Assembly (NCBI GenBank): GCA_016791065.1
Contig: JAEUOD010000141.1
Coordinates: 1-44,312 of the forward strand
Length of the DNA stretch: 44,312 nt
Direction of reading: 5' to 3'
Origin: Dechloromonas sp.
Lineage (GTDB): Bacteria; Pseudomonadota; Gammaproteobacteria; Burkholderiales; Rhodocyclaceae
Shown here: positions 24,716 to 34,093 of the stretch, in pieces
Position numbering within the stretch: position 1 is the first letter of the stretch
Layout of the letters: the number at the start of each line of letters is the position of its first letter
Translations under genes and position numbers: made by a program
The notes under the pieces: model-generated
Databases searched by the model: none
What the model saw: the letters and a program-made list of their open reading frames with translations, nothing else
What the model was told of the DNA's origin: nothing

Positions 24716-25243
24716 TCATGCCAGGGCCGGCTTGGGCATCACCCAGTGCTGCAGGGTGACCGGCACCGGCTTCATCGAGAGCGCCTCAGTCGGGCATTTC
24801 TCGACACAGCTCGAACAACCCGTGCAGGCTTCGCGGAAGACGTTATGAATCTGCTTGGCGGCGCCAAGGATGGCGTCGGTCGGGCAGACCTTGCTGCAGC
24901 GGCAGCAGCCGATGCAGAGCTCCTCGGCGACGACCGCGATCTTCGGGCCATCGTCGGCCATGTCGGAAAGATCGAGGGTCAGGCCGAGCTTGGCGGCAAT
25001 CGCCGTGGCCAGCGCCTTGCCGCCCGGCGGGCAGCAGGTCGGGGCAGCCGAACCGTCGGCGATCGCGCCGGCGGCGCCGGAACAACCGGGGAAGCCGCAC
25101 TGCCCGCAGTTCGAGCCGGGCATCATGGCGATCAGTTCGTCGACCAGCGGATTGCCCTCGACCTGCAGGAATTTGTTGGCGACCCCGAGGATGATGCCGA
25201 GCGCGGCACCGAGGATGGTCAAGCTGAGGATGGCGGCGATCAT
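24716..25243 (-). CDS. rnfB: RnfB, iron-sulfur subunit of the Rnf complex
   Basis: 175 residues. One N-terminal membrane segment (MIAAILSLTILGAALGIILGVANKFL) is followed by a 4Fe-4S domain of the ferredoxin-like Fes type (MMPGSNCGQCGFPGCSGAAGAIADGSAAPTCCPPGG, residues 40-75). Two bacterial ferredoxin motifs come next: CIGCCRCSKVCPTDAI (near 108) and CTGCSSCVEKCPTEAL (near 138). RnfB is the likely electron exit to ferredoxin or flavodoxin. The gene starts 9 bases after the rnfA stop and has GGAGG upstream. Confidence 0.95.
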   Translation of the reverse strand: MIAAILSLTILGAALGIILGVANKFLQVEGNPLVDELIAMMPGSNCGQCGFPGCSGAAGAIADGSAAPTCCPPGGKALATAIAAKLGLTLDLSDMADDGPKIAVVAEELCIGCCRCSKVCPTDAILGAAKQIHNVFREACTGCSSCVEKCPTEALSMKPVPVTLQHWVMPKPALA

Positions 25244-25252
25244 GGTTCCTCC

Positions 25253-25831
25253 TTAGACGTTCAGGCCCGAGAAGCCCATGAAGGCCAGGGCGAGCAGGCT
25301 GATGGTGACGAAGGCAATCGGTGCGCCGGCAAAGGCGGTCGGCACGCGGGCCAGGGCGACGCGCTCACGCAAGCCGGCGAAGATGAGCAGGACGAGGGTG
25401 AAGCCCAGTGCCGAACCGAAGCCGTAGAGCAGGCTCTTGAACAGGCTGAACTTCTGCTCGACATTGAGCAGCGCGACGCCGAGCACGGCGCAGTTGGTGG
25501 TGATCAACGGCAGGTAGATGCCGAGCGACTGGTAGAGGCCGGGGCTCGACTTCTTGATGAACATTTCGGTGAATTGCACCACCGCCGCGATCACCAGGAT
25601 GAAGGTGAGGATGCGCAGGTAGCCGAGGCCGAGCGGCTGCAAGAGCCAGTTGTCGAGCATCCAGGATGCACCGGCGGCCAGGGTGATGACGAAGGTCGTC
25701 GCCAGGCCCATGCCGAAGGCGCTGTCCATGCTCTTCGAGACGCCCATGACAGGGCACAGGCCGAGGAACTTGATCAGCACCACGTTGTTGACCAGTGCGG
25801 TCGAGAGCAGCAGTAGCAGGAATTCGCTCAT
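25253..25831 (-). CDS. rnfA: RnfA, membrane subunit of the Rnf complex
   Basis: About 192 residues from [46 protein letters not shown], the normal RnfA length and start. The frame is open to 26029, but that extension covers the sigma54 promoter and is not translated. Six membrane segments are visible, and the cysteine pair positions are FLGLCPVMG and [10 protein letters not shown]. It is the first gene of the operon rnfA-B-C-C-D-G-E-H. The start codon lies about 37 bases from the promoter's -12 GC. Confidence 0.95.
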   Translation of the reverse strand: MSEFLLLLLSTALVNNVVLIKFLGLCPVMGVSKSMDSAFGMGLATTFVITLAAGASWMLDNWLLQPLGLGYLRILTFILVIAAVVQFTEMFIKKSSPGLYQSLGIYLPLITTNCAVLGVALLNVEQKFSLFKSLLYGFGSALGFTLVLLIFAGLRERVALARVPTAFAGAPIAFVTISLLALAFMGFSGLNV

Positions 25832-25867
25832 GGTTCGGAAAATGGTTGGTTGGTTCGGGGCGATCAC

Positions 25868-25884
25868 TGCATAAGGCGTGCCAA
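25868..25884 (-). promoter_or_regulatory. Sigma54 promoter of the rnf operon
   Basis: The minus strand reads TTGGCACGCCTTATGCA, with GG and GC ten bases apart and a complete TTGGCACG -24 element. This is one of the best matches in the window. Confidence 0.9.
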
Positions 25885-25932
25885 TCGAAAAGATGAGCAA
25901 AAACCCCCACCGGTGCGTCCTTTCCGGCTGAT

Positions 25933-25949
25933 CGCACCAATTTTGTGCA
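25933..25949. promoter_or_regulatory. Probable NtrC-binding site
   Basis: CGCACCAATTTTGTGCA contains GCAC-N7-GTGC, the NtrC half-site arrangement. It lies between the rnfA and nifL promoters, about 65 bp from the first and 112 bp from the second. NtrC control of nifLA is known in other diazotrophs. Confidence 0.6.
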
Positions 25950-25965
25950 TTTTTTGATCGAACAA

Positions 25966-25981
25966 TGTCGCAAAGACGACA
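25966..25981. promoter_or_regulatory. NifA upstream activating site shared by rnf and nifLA
   Basis: TGTCGCAAAGACGACA fits TGT-N10-ACA and differs from the nifN and ferredoxin sites at one position. It lies about 97 bp from the rnfA promoter centre and 80 bp from the nifL promoter centre, so it could serve either or both. Confidence 0.8.
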
Positions 25982-26044
25982 TCCACTTCGTCGCATTTGC
26001 TCCGAACCCCGCACCAGAGGGTGAAACAAGCCGATTGGTGCGAT

Positions 26045-26062
26045 GCGGCATGAAACCTGCTA
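26045..26062 (+). promoter_or_regulatory. Probable sigma54 promoter of nifLA
   Basis: CGGCATGAAACCTGCT has GG and GC ten bases apart (26047-26048 and 26059-26060) with a moderately good context. It lies 35 bases before the nifL ATG and ahead of the GAGGAG ribosome-binding site. Confidence 0.65.
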
Positions 26063-26070
26063 ATCGATAG

Positions 26071-27627
<1,557 letters not shown>

Positions 27628-27655
27628 TAAAAACAGGCAACGAGAACAGAAACAC

Positions 27656-29281
27656 ATGCACGACCACACCCTTCACAAGCTCGATCCCGAATGCCCGCCG
27701 ACCGGCGGCTTCTGTCGCACCCACGAGCTCAACATCCTGCTGCTCGCCGCGCTCTACGCGGTCAGCCGCGTCCTCAGCCGCTCGCTGGCTTTCAACGAGA
27801 CGCTGCGCGACGTGCTGCGCGTCCTGCACGACGAAGCCGGCCTCTCCCGCGGACTGATCAGCGTTGTCGATCCCGAAAGCGGCAAACTCAACATCCACAC
27901 CATCTACAACCCGGACGGTCCGGACTCGGACGATGCCCAGTACGGCCCGGGCGAGGGCGTCATCGGTCTGGTCCTCGAAAAGCCGCGCACCATCAAGCTG
28001 GTTCGCGTCGCCGACGAGCCGCGCTTCCTCAACCGGACCAATCTTTACCAGTCCGACCTGCCCTTCATCGCCGTGCCGATCAAGGTCGGCGGCGACCTCA
28101 AGGGCGTCCTTGCCGTCCAGCCCGAATTGCCGGAAGACGGCCTGCTTGAGGAGCGCGCCCAGTTCGTCGAGATGGTCGCCAACCTGATTGGACAAAGCTT
28201 GCGCCTGTCGATGGAAGTCGCCCAGGAAAAATCCTCGCTGCTCGAAGAGCGCGACCTGCTGCGCCGCACCGTCCGTCACCAGTTCGGCTTCGACAGCATG
28301 GTCGGCCGCTCGGCCGTGATGCGCCGGGTGTTCGATCAGGCGCGCATGGTCGCCAAGTGGAACACGACCGTGCTGATCCGCGGCGAGACCGGCACCGGCA
28401 AGGAACTGATCGCCAACGCCATCCACTACAACTCGCCGCGCGCCCGCAATGCGCTGGTCCGGCTGAATTGTGCGGCGCTACCCGAGAACCTCCTCGAATC
28501 CGAACTCTTCGGCCATGAGCGCGGCGCCTTCACCGGCGCGGTGGAATCGCGCAAGGGACGTTTCGAGCAGGCCCACGGCGGCACCCTCTTCCTCGACGAA
28601 ATCGGCGAAGTCTCGCCAGCCTTCCAGGCCAAGCTGCTGCGTATCCTGCAGGAAGGCGAGTTCGAGCGGGTCGGCGGCAGCAAGACGATCAAGGTCGATG
28701 TGCGGATCATCGCCGCCACCCACCGCGACCTCGAAACCGCCGTCGATATGGGGGATTTCCGCGAGGACTTGTTCTACCGCCTCAACGTCATGCCGCTCTT
28801 CCTGCCGCCACTGCGCGAGCGGATCGAGGACATCCCGGAAATCGCCCGCCACCTGCTCGGCAAGATCGGTGGCGAACAGAAGCGCAAGCTGACCCTGACC
28901 GACATGGCCAATCGTCGGCTGGCCAGCCACGACTGGCCGGGCAATGTGCGCGAACTGGAAAACTGCCTGGAGCGGGCTGCCGTGCTTTCCGAGGACGGCG
29001 TCATCGACGTCGACCTGATCCGTTTCCCGAGCGCCCGCGAACGTCCGAATGCGCCGCGTCCGCAGCGCGGCGGCCCGGCGGCGCCCCCGCCACCGGTCTT
29101 CGCCTCGAACAGCGAGGCGGTCGATATCGACGATCCGAATCTCTCGGAAAAGGAACGCGTCATCGCCGCCCTTGAACAGGCCGGCTGGGTCCAGGCCAAG
29201 GCCGCCCGCATCCTGGGCATGACGCCGCGCCAGATCGCCTACCGCATCCAGACGCTGAACATCGAGGTCAAGCAGTTCTGA
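27656..29281 (+). CDS. nifA: NifA, sigma54-dependent activator of nitrogen fixation genes
   Basis: About 541 residues from MHDHTLHKLDPECPPTGG; the open frame reaches further upstream inside nifL. Residues 20-190 are a GAF domain. Residues 215-440 are the AAA+ sigma54-activation domain, with Walker A GETGTGKELIANAIH, the sigma54 contact loop GAFTGA, Walker B GGTLFLDEIGE and the arginine-rich C-terminal subdomain. After a Pro-rich linker (near 460-485) comes a Fis-type HTH (QAKAARILGMTPRQIAYRIQTLNIEVKQF). The linker lacks the cysteine pair of oxygen-sensitive NifA proteins, as expected when NifL is present. It binds TGT-N10-ACA sites such as those listed here. Confidence 0.95.
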   Translation: MHDHTLHKLDPECPPTGGFCRTHELNILLLAALYAVSRVLSRSLAFNETLRDVLRVLHDEAGLSRGLISVVDPESGKLNIHTIYNPDGPDSDDAQYGPGEGVIGLVLEKPRTIKLVRVADEPRFLNRTNLYQSDLPFIAVPIKVGGDLKGVLAVQPELPEDGLLEERAQFVEMVANLIGQSLRLSMEVAQEKSSLLEERDLLRRTVRHQFGFDSMVGRSAVMRRVFDQARMVAKWNTTVLIRGETGTGKELIANAIHYNSPRARNALVRLNCAALPENLLESELFGHERGAFTGAVESRKGRFEQAHGGTLFLDEIGEVSPAFQAKLLRILQEGEFERVGGSKTIKVDVRIIAATHRDLETAVDMGDFREDLFYRLNVMPLFLPPLRERIEDIPEIARHLLGKIGGEQKRKLTLTDMANRRLASHDWPGNVRELENCLERAAVLSEDGVIDVDLIRFPSARERPNAPRPQRGGPAAPPPPVFASNSEAVDIDDPNLSEKERVIAALEQAGWVQAKAARILGMTPRQIAYRIQTLNIEVKQF

Positions 29282-29283
29282 AT

Positions 29284-29307
29284 CTGGCGGGCGCCAGCGC
29301 CCGCCAG
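29284..29307 (+). terminator. Hairpin after nifA
   Basis: CTGGCGGGCGC (29284-29294) pairs perfectly with GCGCCCGCCAG (29297-29307). Only a short run of T follows, so termination may be weak or bidirectional. A second stem (29316-29323 with 29333-29340) overlaps the end of the convergent sulfatase gene. Confidence 0.6.
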
Positions 29308-29322
29308 GGTTTAACACCGCCT

Positions 29323-31044
29323 CTAGCGGCTGGAGGCGGTCCGGGTCATGCTCCGAAGATCTTTGAAGGCCTTCGGCGTATCGGGATCGCCCACCCACAG
29401 CGGGCGCTCGACGAACTTGTCGTTGACCAGGCTGCGCGTCGGGTCGAAGCCGTCGAAGCGGAGGCCGGCGAGATCGGCCCAGGTGTGGATGAAATGCATG
29501 GTGCTGTACTGGCGGTCGAGCACGTCGCCGCGCACCACACCACGGGTGGCCTGCCACTGCTCGGAAGACCACATCAGGAAGGGCACGGCGTACATCGCAT
29601 AGGTCGGCGCATGCTCGTTGCGGCCGTTGAAATCGTGCGGCTCGGTATCGAAGACATCCTCGCCGTGGTCGGCGAAATAAAGCAGAAAACCGTTCGGCTT
29701 GGTCGCCGCGAAGGTGTCGATCAGGGTCTTGACGACATGATCGTTGAAGAGCAGCGCATTGTCGTACTGGTTGTAGGAAAGTAGCTGGCTATCCTGCAAC
29801 CAGGCCGGCGTATCCGTGCGATCGGTGAAGCGCTCGTAGTCCGCCGGATAGCGGTAGCGGTACTTCATGTGCGCCCCAAGCAGGTGAACGACGATGAATT
29901 TCTTGGGGGCGGGATCCTTGAGCGCTTCCGCGAAAGGCTCGAAGACGGCGCTGTCGTACTGGCTCGAATCCTGGGAAGCGCGGTGATTCAGGTAGACCTG
30001 CACATCAGTCTGCTTGGCGAAAGTCGTCAGCATGGTGTTGCGCTCGGTCATCGTTTGCTGGTTGGTGATCCAGTAGGACTTGTAGCCGGCCTGCTTCATC
30101 ATGTTCATGATCGATGGCTTGCTCAGGTAGAGATCGGGATGCTCCTGATCGGCGAAAGTCAGCACCTGCTGCAGAACCTCGATCGTATAGGGCCGCGACG
30201 AGACCACATTGTTGAAGACCTGCAAGCGATCACGCATGGCCTCCAGCCCGGGCGAGGTCTTGCGCGGGTAGCCGTAGAGGCTCATGTGCTGGCGGTTGGT
30301 CGATTCGCCGATCACCAGCACCAGCGTGCGCGGTTCGTCCCCGTTCGCATCCGTGAGGTTTTCGAGCGGCGGCATTTGCGCGCTTTGCGCGAGCAGGGCC
30401 TGCATGTTGCCAAGGATGGTGCGATAGCGGTAGAAACCGATGCCCAGGTCCCAGGGCGTCACGCGCTGGAAGCGGTTGCCGATTTCGAAGACGGCGGTAT
30501 CGGCCCGCGCCTCACGCACGACCATCTGCTTGAACATCGGGTAGGCCAGCGTGCCGGCGCAGATGGCGACGACCGCCAGCCCCGCATGCAGCGGCCGGAC
30601 CGCGAAGTTGCGCACCTGGCGCCAGAGGAGATAGGTCACCGCCGCATGCGCCAGGAAAGCCGGAATCATCCACCAGACGAAATACTGCGCGATGTACTCC
30701 TTGCTCTCGGCCGGGTTCGACTCAAAGATGATGAACATCACGCTCTGCGAGAATTCCTGTCGGTAGATGAAGAAATAGCCGAGACCGAGCAGCGAAGTGG
30801 CCCACAGCAGGGCGCAGGCAATCCCGGCGACCAACCGTGCCCGCTGCGCGAAGATCAGCACGGGCACCAGCCACAGCAGGCTGAGCAGCAGCCCCTGGCG
30901 CACCGGCACGAAGCTGTCACCCGTACGCACCATGATCAGCAGCGGGGTCAGGCAGGAAAGATAGAGGAAGGGCAGATAGGCCCTGACAACGGCCAACCAA
31001 TCGAAACGACGGCCCGTATCCAGTTTGTTCGAACTCACCTGCAC
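29323..31044 (-). CDS. Phosphoethanolamine transferase-like sulfatase (EptA/CptA family)
   Basis: About 573 residues. Four or five N-terminal membrane segments (residues 15-200) are followed by a periplasmic alkaline phosphatase/sulfatase domain. LVLVIGESTNRQHMSLYGYPRKTSP (near residue 240) holds the nucleophile threonine in GEST, and LLYFADHGEDVFD near residue 460 holds metal ligands. Such enzymes add phosphoethanolamine to lipid A or core heptose. A GTG at 31044 is preferred because GAGGGAG lies seven bases upstream; an ATG pair at 31087-31092 is the alternative. It converges on nifA and has no evident link to nitrogen fixation. Confidence 0.87.
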   Translation of the reverse strand: MQVSSNKLDTGRRFDWLAVVRAYLPFLYLSCLTPLLIMVRTGDSFVPVRQGLLLSLLWLVPVLIFAQRARLVAGIACALLWATSLLGLGYFFIYRQEFSQSVMFIIFESNPAESKEYIAQYFVWWMIPAFLAHAAVTYLLWRQVRNFAVRPLHAGLAVVAICAGTLAYPMFKQMVVREARADTAVFEIGNRFQRVTPWDLGIGFYRYRTILGNMQALLAQSAQMPPLENLTDANGDEPRTLVLVIGESTNRQHMSLYGYPRKTSPGLEAMRDRLQVFNNVVSSRPYTIEVLQQVLTFADQEHPDLYLSKPSIMNMMKQAGYKSYWITNQQTMTERNTMLTTFAKQTDVQVYLNHRASQDSSQYDSAVFEPFAEALKDPAPKKFIVVHLLGAHMKYRYRYPADYERFTDRTDTPAWLQDSQLLSYNQYDNALLFNDHVVKTLIDTFAATKPNGFLLYFADHGEDVFDTEPHDFNGRNEHAPTYAMYAVPFLMWSSEQWQATRGVVRGDVLDRQYSTMHFIHTWADLAGLRFDGFDPTRSLVNDKFVERPLWVGDPDTPKAFKDLRSMTRTASSR

Positions 31045-31247
31045 TTGATCACTCCCTCTGCAATTCCGCTGCGGCGGACCCGAAACCATCATGGCGCGGC
31101 CCGCAAAGCGCGAGATTATGGCAGAGCAGCTTTAATGAATTCTTAACAAATTCGTAACAGCTCATATCCCGACGACTGCGCAGGTAATGCGAAGCAATGA
31201 AAATATTCGGGCAAAGCCTGACTAATTCGTTATAATGCGCGCCCCAA

Positions 31248-31323
31248 GCGTTCTTAGCTCAGTTGGTAGAGCGTCTGCCTTACACGCAGAATGTCGGCGG
31301 TTCGAGCCCGTCAGGACGCACCA
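31248..31323 (+). tRNA. tRNA-Val (anticodon TAC)
   Basis: A complete cloverleaf: acceptor GCGTTCT pairs with AGGACGC, anticodon stem TCTGC/GCAGA with loop CTTACAC (anticodon TAC), T-loop TTCGAGC, and encoded CCA. A TATAAT-like box lies at about 31230-31235. Confidence 0.96.
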
Positions 31324-31327
31324 GGTT

Positions 31328-31402
<75 letters not shown>

Positions 31403-31428
31403 CTATTTTTAGCGTGGTCGCAGCGGTT

Positions 31429-31444
31429 TGTCGCAAACACGACA
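31429..31444 (+). promoter_or_regulatory. NifA upstream activating site of the ferredoxin operon
   Basis: TGTCGCAAACACGACA, identical to the nifN site at 2846-2861, begins 27 bases after the tRNA-Thr gene. Confidence 0.88.
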
Positions 31445-31486
31445 CAACACATTCACGCCAAACCACTGAATTCATTGGTTTGATAC

Positions 31487-31504
31487 CTGGCATCACCCTT
31501 GCAA
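31487..31504 (+). promoter_or_regulatory. Sigma54 promoter of the ferredoxin-nifZ-nifF operon
   Basis: CTGGCATCACCCTTGCA has GG (31489-31490) and GC (31501-31502) ten bases apart with TGGCA and TTGCA intact. It is about 60 bp after the NifA site and 29 bases before the ferredoxin ATG. Confidence 0.9.
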
Positions 31505-31532
31505 TGGTTTTTCCATCGTCAAGGAGATCAGC

Positions 31533-31859
31533 ATGCCAAAACCCAAGAAACACGTACTCGTCTGCGTCCAGGGCCGCCCCGCCGGGCACCCGCGCGGTTC
31601 CTGCCAGGAAAAGGGCTGCGGCCAGACCTGGCAAGCCTTTTCGGATGAATTCACCACCCGCAATCTGTGGGCCTCGGGCTTCCAGCTCACCAACACGGGC
31701 TGCCTCGGCCCCTGTCATCTCGGCCCGAGCGTTCTGGTCTACCCGGAAGGCATCATGTACACCGGCGTCAAGCCGGAGGATGTCGGGACCATCATCGACG
31801 AGCACCTGATGTTCGACCAGCCGGTCGCCCGCCTGCTCGCCCCGGCCGATGTCTGGTGA
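31533..31859 (+). CDS. Thioredoxin-fold [2Fe-2S] ferredoxin, nif-linked
   Basis: 108 residues starting MPKPKKHVLVCVQGRPAGHPRGSCQEKGC with AAGGAG upstream. The cysteine spacing (LVCVQG, GSCQEKGC, and NTGCLGPCHLGP) is that of the Shethna-type thioredoxin-like [2Fe-2S] ferredoxins found beside nif genes. It probably acts as an electron carrier or protective iron-sulfur protein for nitrogenase. It is first in a four-gene operon with its own NifA/sigma54 promoter; nifZ starts 4 bases after its stop. Confidence 0.9.
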   Translation: MPKPKKHVLVCVQGRPAGHPRGSCQEKGCGQTWQAFSDEFTTRNLWASGFQLTNTGCLGPCHLGPSVLVYPEGIMYTGVKPEDVGTIIDEHLMFDQPVARLLAPADVW

Positions 31860-31863
31860 CGCC

Positions 31864-32133
31864 ATGGAAAAAGTCCAATACGAGATCGGCGACATGATTT
31901 TCGCCGCCGAGGACATCCTCAACGATGGCGGCATGCCCGGCATCGAGGAAGAGGAAGGCCTGATCGCCAAGGCCGGCACGCGCGGTGTTGTCATCCACTT
32001 CGGCGTCGCCGAGATGGACGAGACGCAGGAAATCTATCTGGTCCAGTTCGAAAACGGTCCTGACGGCAACCTCGGCCATCCGGTCGGCTGCCTGCCGGAA
32101 GAACTGACCCAGGTCGAACCGGTTGCCGCCTGA
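31864..32133 (+). CDS. nifZ: NifZ-domain protein
   Basis: About 89 residues from MEKVQYEIGDMIFAAEDILNDGGMPG. The NifZ pattern is clear: a GD near the start, NDG-x2-PG, a GxRGxV turn, IYLVQFENG, and VGCLPEEL near the end. NifZ helps mature the P-cluster of the MoFe protein. This copy lacks the longer C-terminal tail of some NifZ proteins. The upstream ATG in the same frame (31849) lies inside the ferredoxin gene. Confidence 0.87.
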   Translation: MEKVQYEIGDMIFAAEDILNDGGMPGIEEEEGLIAKAGTRGVVIHFGVAEMDETQEIYLVQFENGPDGNLGHPVGCLPEELTQVEPVAA

Positions 32134-32142
32134 GGCAGACCC

Positions 32143-32676
32143 ATGGCGAAGATCGGCATTTTCTTCGGCACCGACACCGGCCGTACGCGGCTGGTCGCCA
32201 AGCAGATCGCCAAGAAACTGGGCGAAGCTGCCGATGCACCGGTCAACATCGGCCGCACCAGCCTGGAAGCCTTTCTCGCCTACGATTCCCTGATCGTCGG
32301 CAGCCCGACCCTGGGCGACGGTGAGTTGCCCGGTGAATCGACCGGCCTTAGCCAGCCGAGTTGGGAGGAATTCCTGCCGCAATTGGTCGAAGCCGACCTG
32401 AACGGCAAGACGATCGCCATTTTCGGCCTCGGTGACCAGAAGAAATACGCCGGCGAATTCGTCGACGCCATCGGCCTGCTCCACGACGCCTTCGCTGCCC
32501 GTGGCGCCAGGGTGGTTGGACGCTGGCCGACGGCGGGCTATGAATTCGAGGCCTCCAAGGCGGTCGACGGAGATGACTTCCTCGGCCTCGCCATCGACCA
32601 GCATCACCAGGCCCTGCTCACCGAATCGCGCATCGATGCCTGGCTCGATCAAATCCGACCGGAGTTGCTGCCATGA
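32143..32676 (+). CDS. nifF: NifF, nitrogenase flavodoxin
   Basis: 177 residues, long-chain flavodoxin length. The FMN phosphate loop is GIFFGTDTGRTRLVAKQIAKKL (TDTGRTR at residues 10-16). LIVGSPTLGDGELPG (near residue 50) and IFGLGDQKKYAGEFVDAIG (near residue 100) are the ring-binding loops. NifF carries electrons to the Fe protein. It lies 9 bases after nifZ and overlaps the next gene by 4 bases. Confidence 0.95.
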   Translation: MAKIGIFFGTDTGRTRLVAKQIAKKLGEAADAPVNIGRTSLEAFLAYDSLIVGSPTLGDGELPGESTGLSQPSWEEFLPQLVEADLNGKTIAIFGLGDQKKYAGEFVDAIGLLHDAFAARGARVVGRWPTAGYEFEASKAVDGDDFLGLAIDQHHQALLTESRIDAWLDQIRPELLP

Positions 32677-32978
32677 ACGTCAATCCCTGGGCCGCCCCCA
32701 AATCCCGTGAAATCCGCCGCGTCCTGGTTTCCCTTGACCAGCGCATCGCCGAGGCCTGCGACATCGTGCCCGACGACGGTGGCGACCCGCACATCGTCAC
32801 CTTGCGCCATATCGAACTCGACAAGCTGCGTGCCCATGTCTACCTGCACGGTCAGCGCAACGGCACCTATGGCATCTTCTACGAGTACCCACACCCGGTA
32901 CCCGGCATCCTCGAAACCGAGGAAAACCTCCCCCTACCCAAAGTCCTGGCCAGCCTGGCCATGCATTTCGACGCCTGA
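32673..32978 (+). CDS. Hypothetical protein co-encoded with nifF
   Basis: 101 residues, MNVNPWAAPKSREIRRVLVSLDQRIAEACDIVPDD onward. No signal peptide, membrane segment, cysteine cluster or known motif is visible apart from a single cysteine near residue 29. The start overlaps the nifF stop as ATGA, so translation is coupled. The composition matches the operon. A role beside flavodoxin or NifZ is likely only by position. I do not recognise the family. Confidence 0.75.
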   Translation: MNVNPWAAPKSREIRRVLVSLDQRIAEACDIVPDDGGDPHIVTLRHIELDKLRAHVYLHGQRNGTYGIFYEYPHPVPGILETEENLPLPKVLASLAMHFDA

Positions 32979-33009
32979 GCCTCCACCCCTTTCGTCGTAC
33001 TGTCGACAT

Positions 33010-33033
33010 CGTTGTATATAAAACAACATAACG
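33010..33033. promoter_or_regulatory. ModE-type operator before the 33130 gene
   Basis: A 24-bp imperfect palindrome with arms CGTTGTAT and ACATAACG, matching the pattern of known molybdate-responsive ModE sites. It overlaps the TGT-N10-ACA site at 33013-33028. Confidence 0.6.
33013..33028 (+). promoter_or_regulatory. Possible NifA site inside the ModE-type operator
   Basis: TGTATATAAAACAACA fits TGT-N10-ACA but lacks the TGTCG/CGACA arms of the other sites. It lies about 68 bp from the sigma54 promoter centre. Confidence 0.45.
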
Positions 33034-33078
33034 AAAACGCGGCAATTAAAATAATTATATAAAACAATAGCTTGGAAA

Positions 33079-33096
33079 CAGGCATTCAATTTGCAT
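33079..33096 (+). promoter_or_regulatory. Sigma54 promoter of the 33130-DUF2478 operon
   Basis: CAGGCATTCAATTTGCA has GG and GC ten bases apart with GGCA and TTTGCA intact. It lies about 35 bases before the ATG at 33130. Confidence 0.75.
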
Positions 33097-33129
33097 TGCC
33101 TATTTAGACGTTATAAATCTACACACATC

Positions 33130-33525
33130 ATGGATACGAGATCAGACCGCCCAATTGCGACAACGGAAAACCAGCGGCACAGTGGCTCGGTCACTCCTCC
33201 GTGGCGCCAGTTCCTGCCGGCCGAATGGCAGGACGCTGTCGAGGCACCACTACATTTCAAGCACTATCGGGAATATGAGATGAACGCCCAGCGCACCGTC
33301 GGTTACGACGCCGACGACCAGCCCTGCTTCACGGCGCATCGCGTTATAGTGACTCGCCCAGTTTCCGACGACGACGAGGAGTACTACAGCGTCGTTAGCT
33401 ATGGCGAGGAAATGGCTGCCTGGCGGCTGCGCGACGACCGCTGGTTGATCTATCGCGCTTTTACTTCCGGCAATTGCGCTCCGGTCCGCAATTTCTATAC
33501 CCTTGGCAGCGAGATGCCACGTTAA
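33130..33525 (+). CDS. Hypothetical protein, sigma54-controlled
   Basis: About 131 residues from MDTRSDRPIATTENQRHSG. A longer frame opens at 33091, but that codon lies in the sigma54 promoter, so 33130 is preferred; its ribosome-binding site is weak. Visible features are an aromatic-rich stretch (PPWRQFLPAEWQDAVEAPLHFKHYREYEMNAQRTVGYD) and an acidic DDDEEYYSVVSYGEE. No signal, membrane segment or motif is recognisable. It is followed after 13 bases by the DUF2478 gene. Its promoter, with a ModE-type site, suggests a role under nitrogen fixation or molybdenum limitation. Confidence 0.75.
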   Translation: MDTRSDRPIATTENQRHSGSVTPPWRQFLPAEWQDAVEAPLHFKHYREYEMNAQRTVGYDADDQPCFTAHRVIVTRPVSDDDEEYYSVVSYGEEMAAWRLRDDRWLIYRAFTSGNCAPVRNFYTLGSEMPR

Positions 33526-33538
33526 GCCACGAGAAACC

Positions 33539-34066
33539 ATGCCCAACCTGATTGCTGCCCTGGTCAGCCGCTCCGATAGCGGCGTCGATCAACTCGTTGC
33601 CAGTTTTGCCCGCTCGCTGATTGCGCGCGGCCGACGGGTCCGCGGACTGGTTCAGGAAATGCATCCCGACGAACAAGGCTGCACTTTCTCGCTCTGTGAC
33701 CTCGAAGCCGGCAAGCGTTACGCGATCAGCCAGGATCTCGGCTCCTGCGCCCTTGCCTGCCGTGTCGACACTGCCGGCATCGCCGAAGCCAGCGAAGTCT
33801 ACCGCCGACTTGACGACAACTCGACCGAACTGGTCATCTTCAACCGTTTTGGCGGACTGGAAGCACAGGGCGAGGGCTTCAGCGCCGAGATGGCCGACAT
33901 CATGAGCCGCGGCATTCCCAGCCTGACCATTGTCTCGGAAAAACACCGGGACGCGTGGCTGCGCTTTACGGGCGACCTGGCAATTGAACTCGACGGTCGG
34001 CCCCAGGCGTTGGAGGAGTGGTTCTCCGGGGCGTATCAGGATGCCCTGTCGGCACACGAATCTTAA
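33539..34066 (+). CDS. DUF2478 protein, molybdenum-gene associated
   Basis: About 175 residues from MPNLIAALVSRSDSGVDQLVASFARSLIARGRRVRGLVQEM. The start resembles a small P-loop protein, but the usual glycine-lysine loop is degenerate (SRSDSGVDQL). LELVIFNRFGGLEAQGEGF-like features near residue 100 are typical of DUF2478, a family often found beside molybdate transport genes. The function is not established; nucleotide-dependent chaperoning of Mo or cofactor has been guessed. It sits in an operon with the unknown gene at 33130. Confidence 0.8.
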   Translation: MPNLIAALVSRSDSGVDQLVASFARSLIARGRRVRGLVQEMHPDEQGCTFSLCDLEAGKRYAISQDLGSCALACRVDTAGIAEASEVYRRLDDNSTELVIFNRFGGLEAQGEGFSAEMADIMSRGIPSLTIVSEKHRDAWLRFTGDLAIELDGRPQALEEWFSGAYQDALSAHES

Positions 34067-34093
34067 AACTGCCGACGGCTTCCCGCCGGCGGC

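Noticed and set aside
25950-25965. A possible FNR box (TTGAT followed by AACAA) before nifL
   Set aside because: The two arms are not symmetric and the spacing is not four bases.
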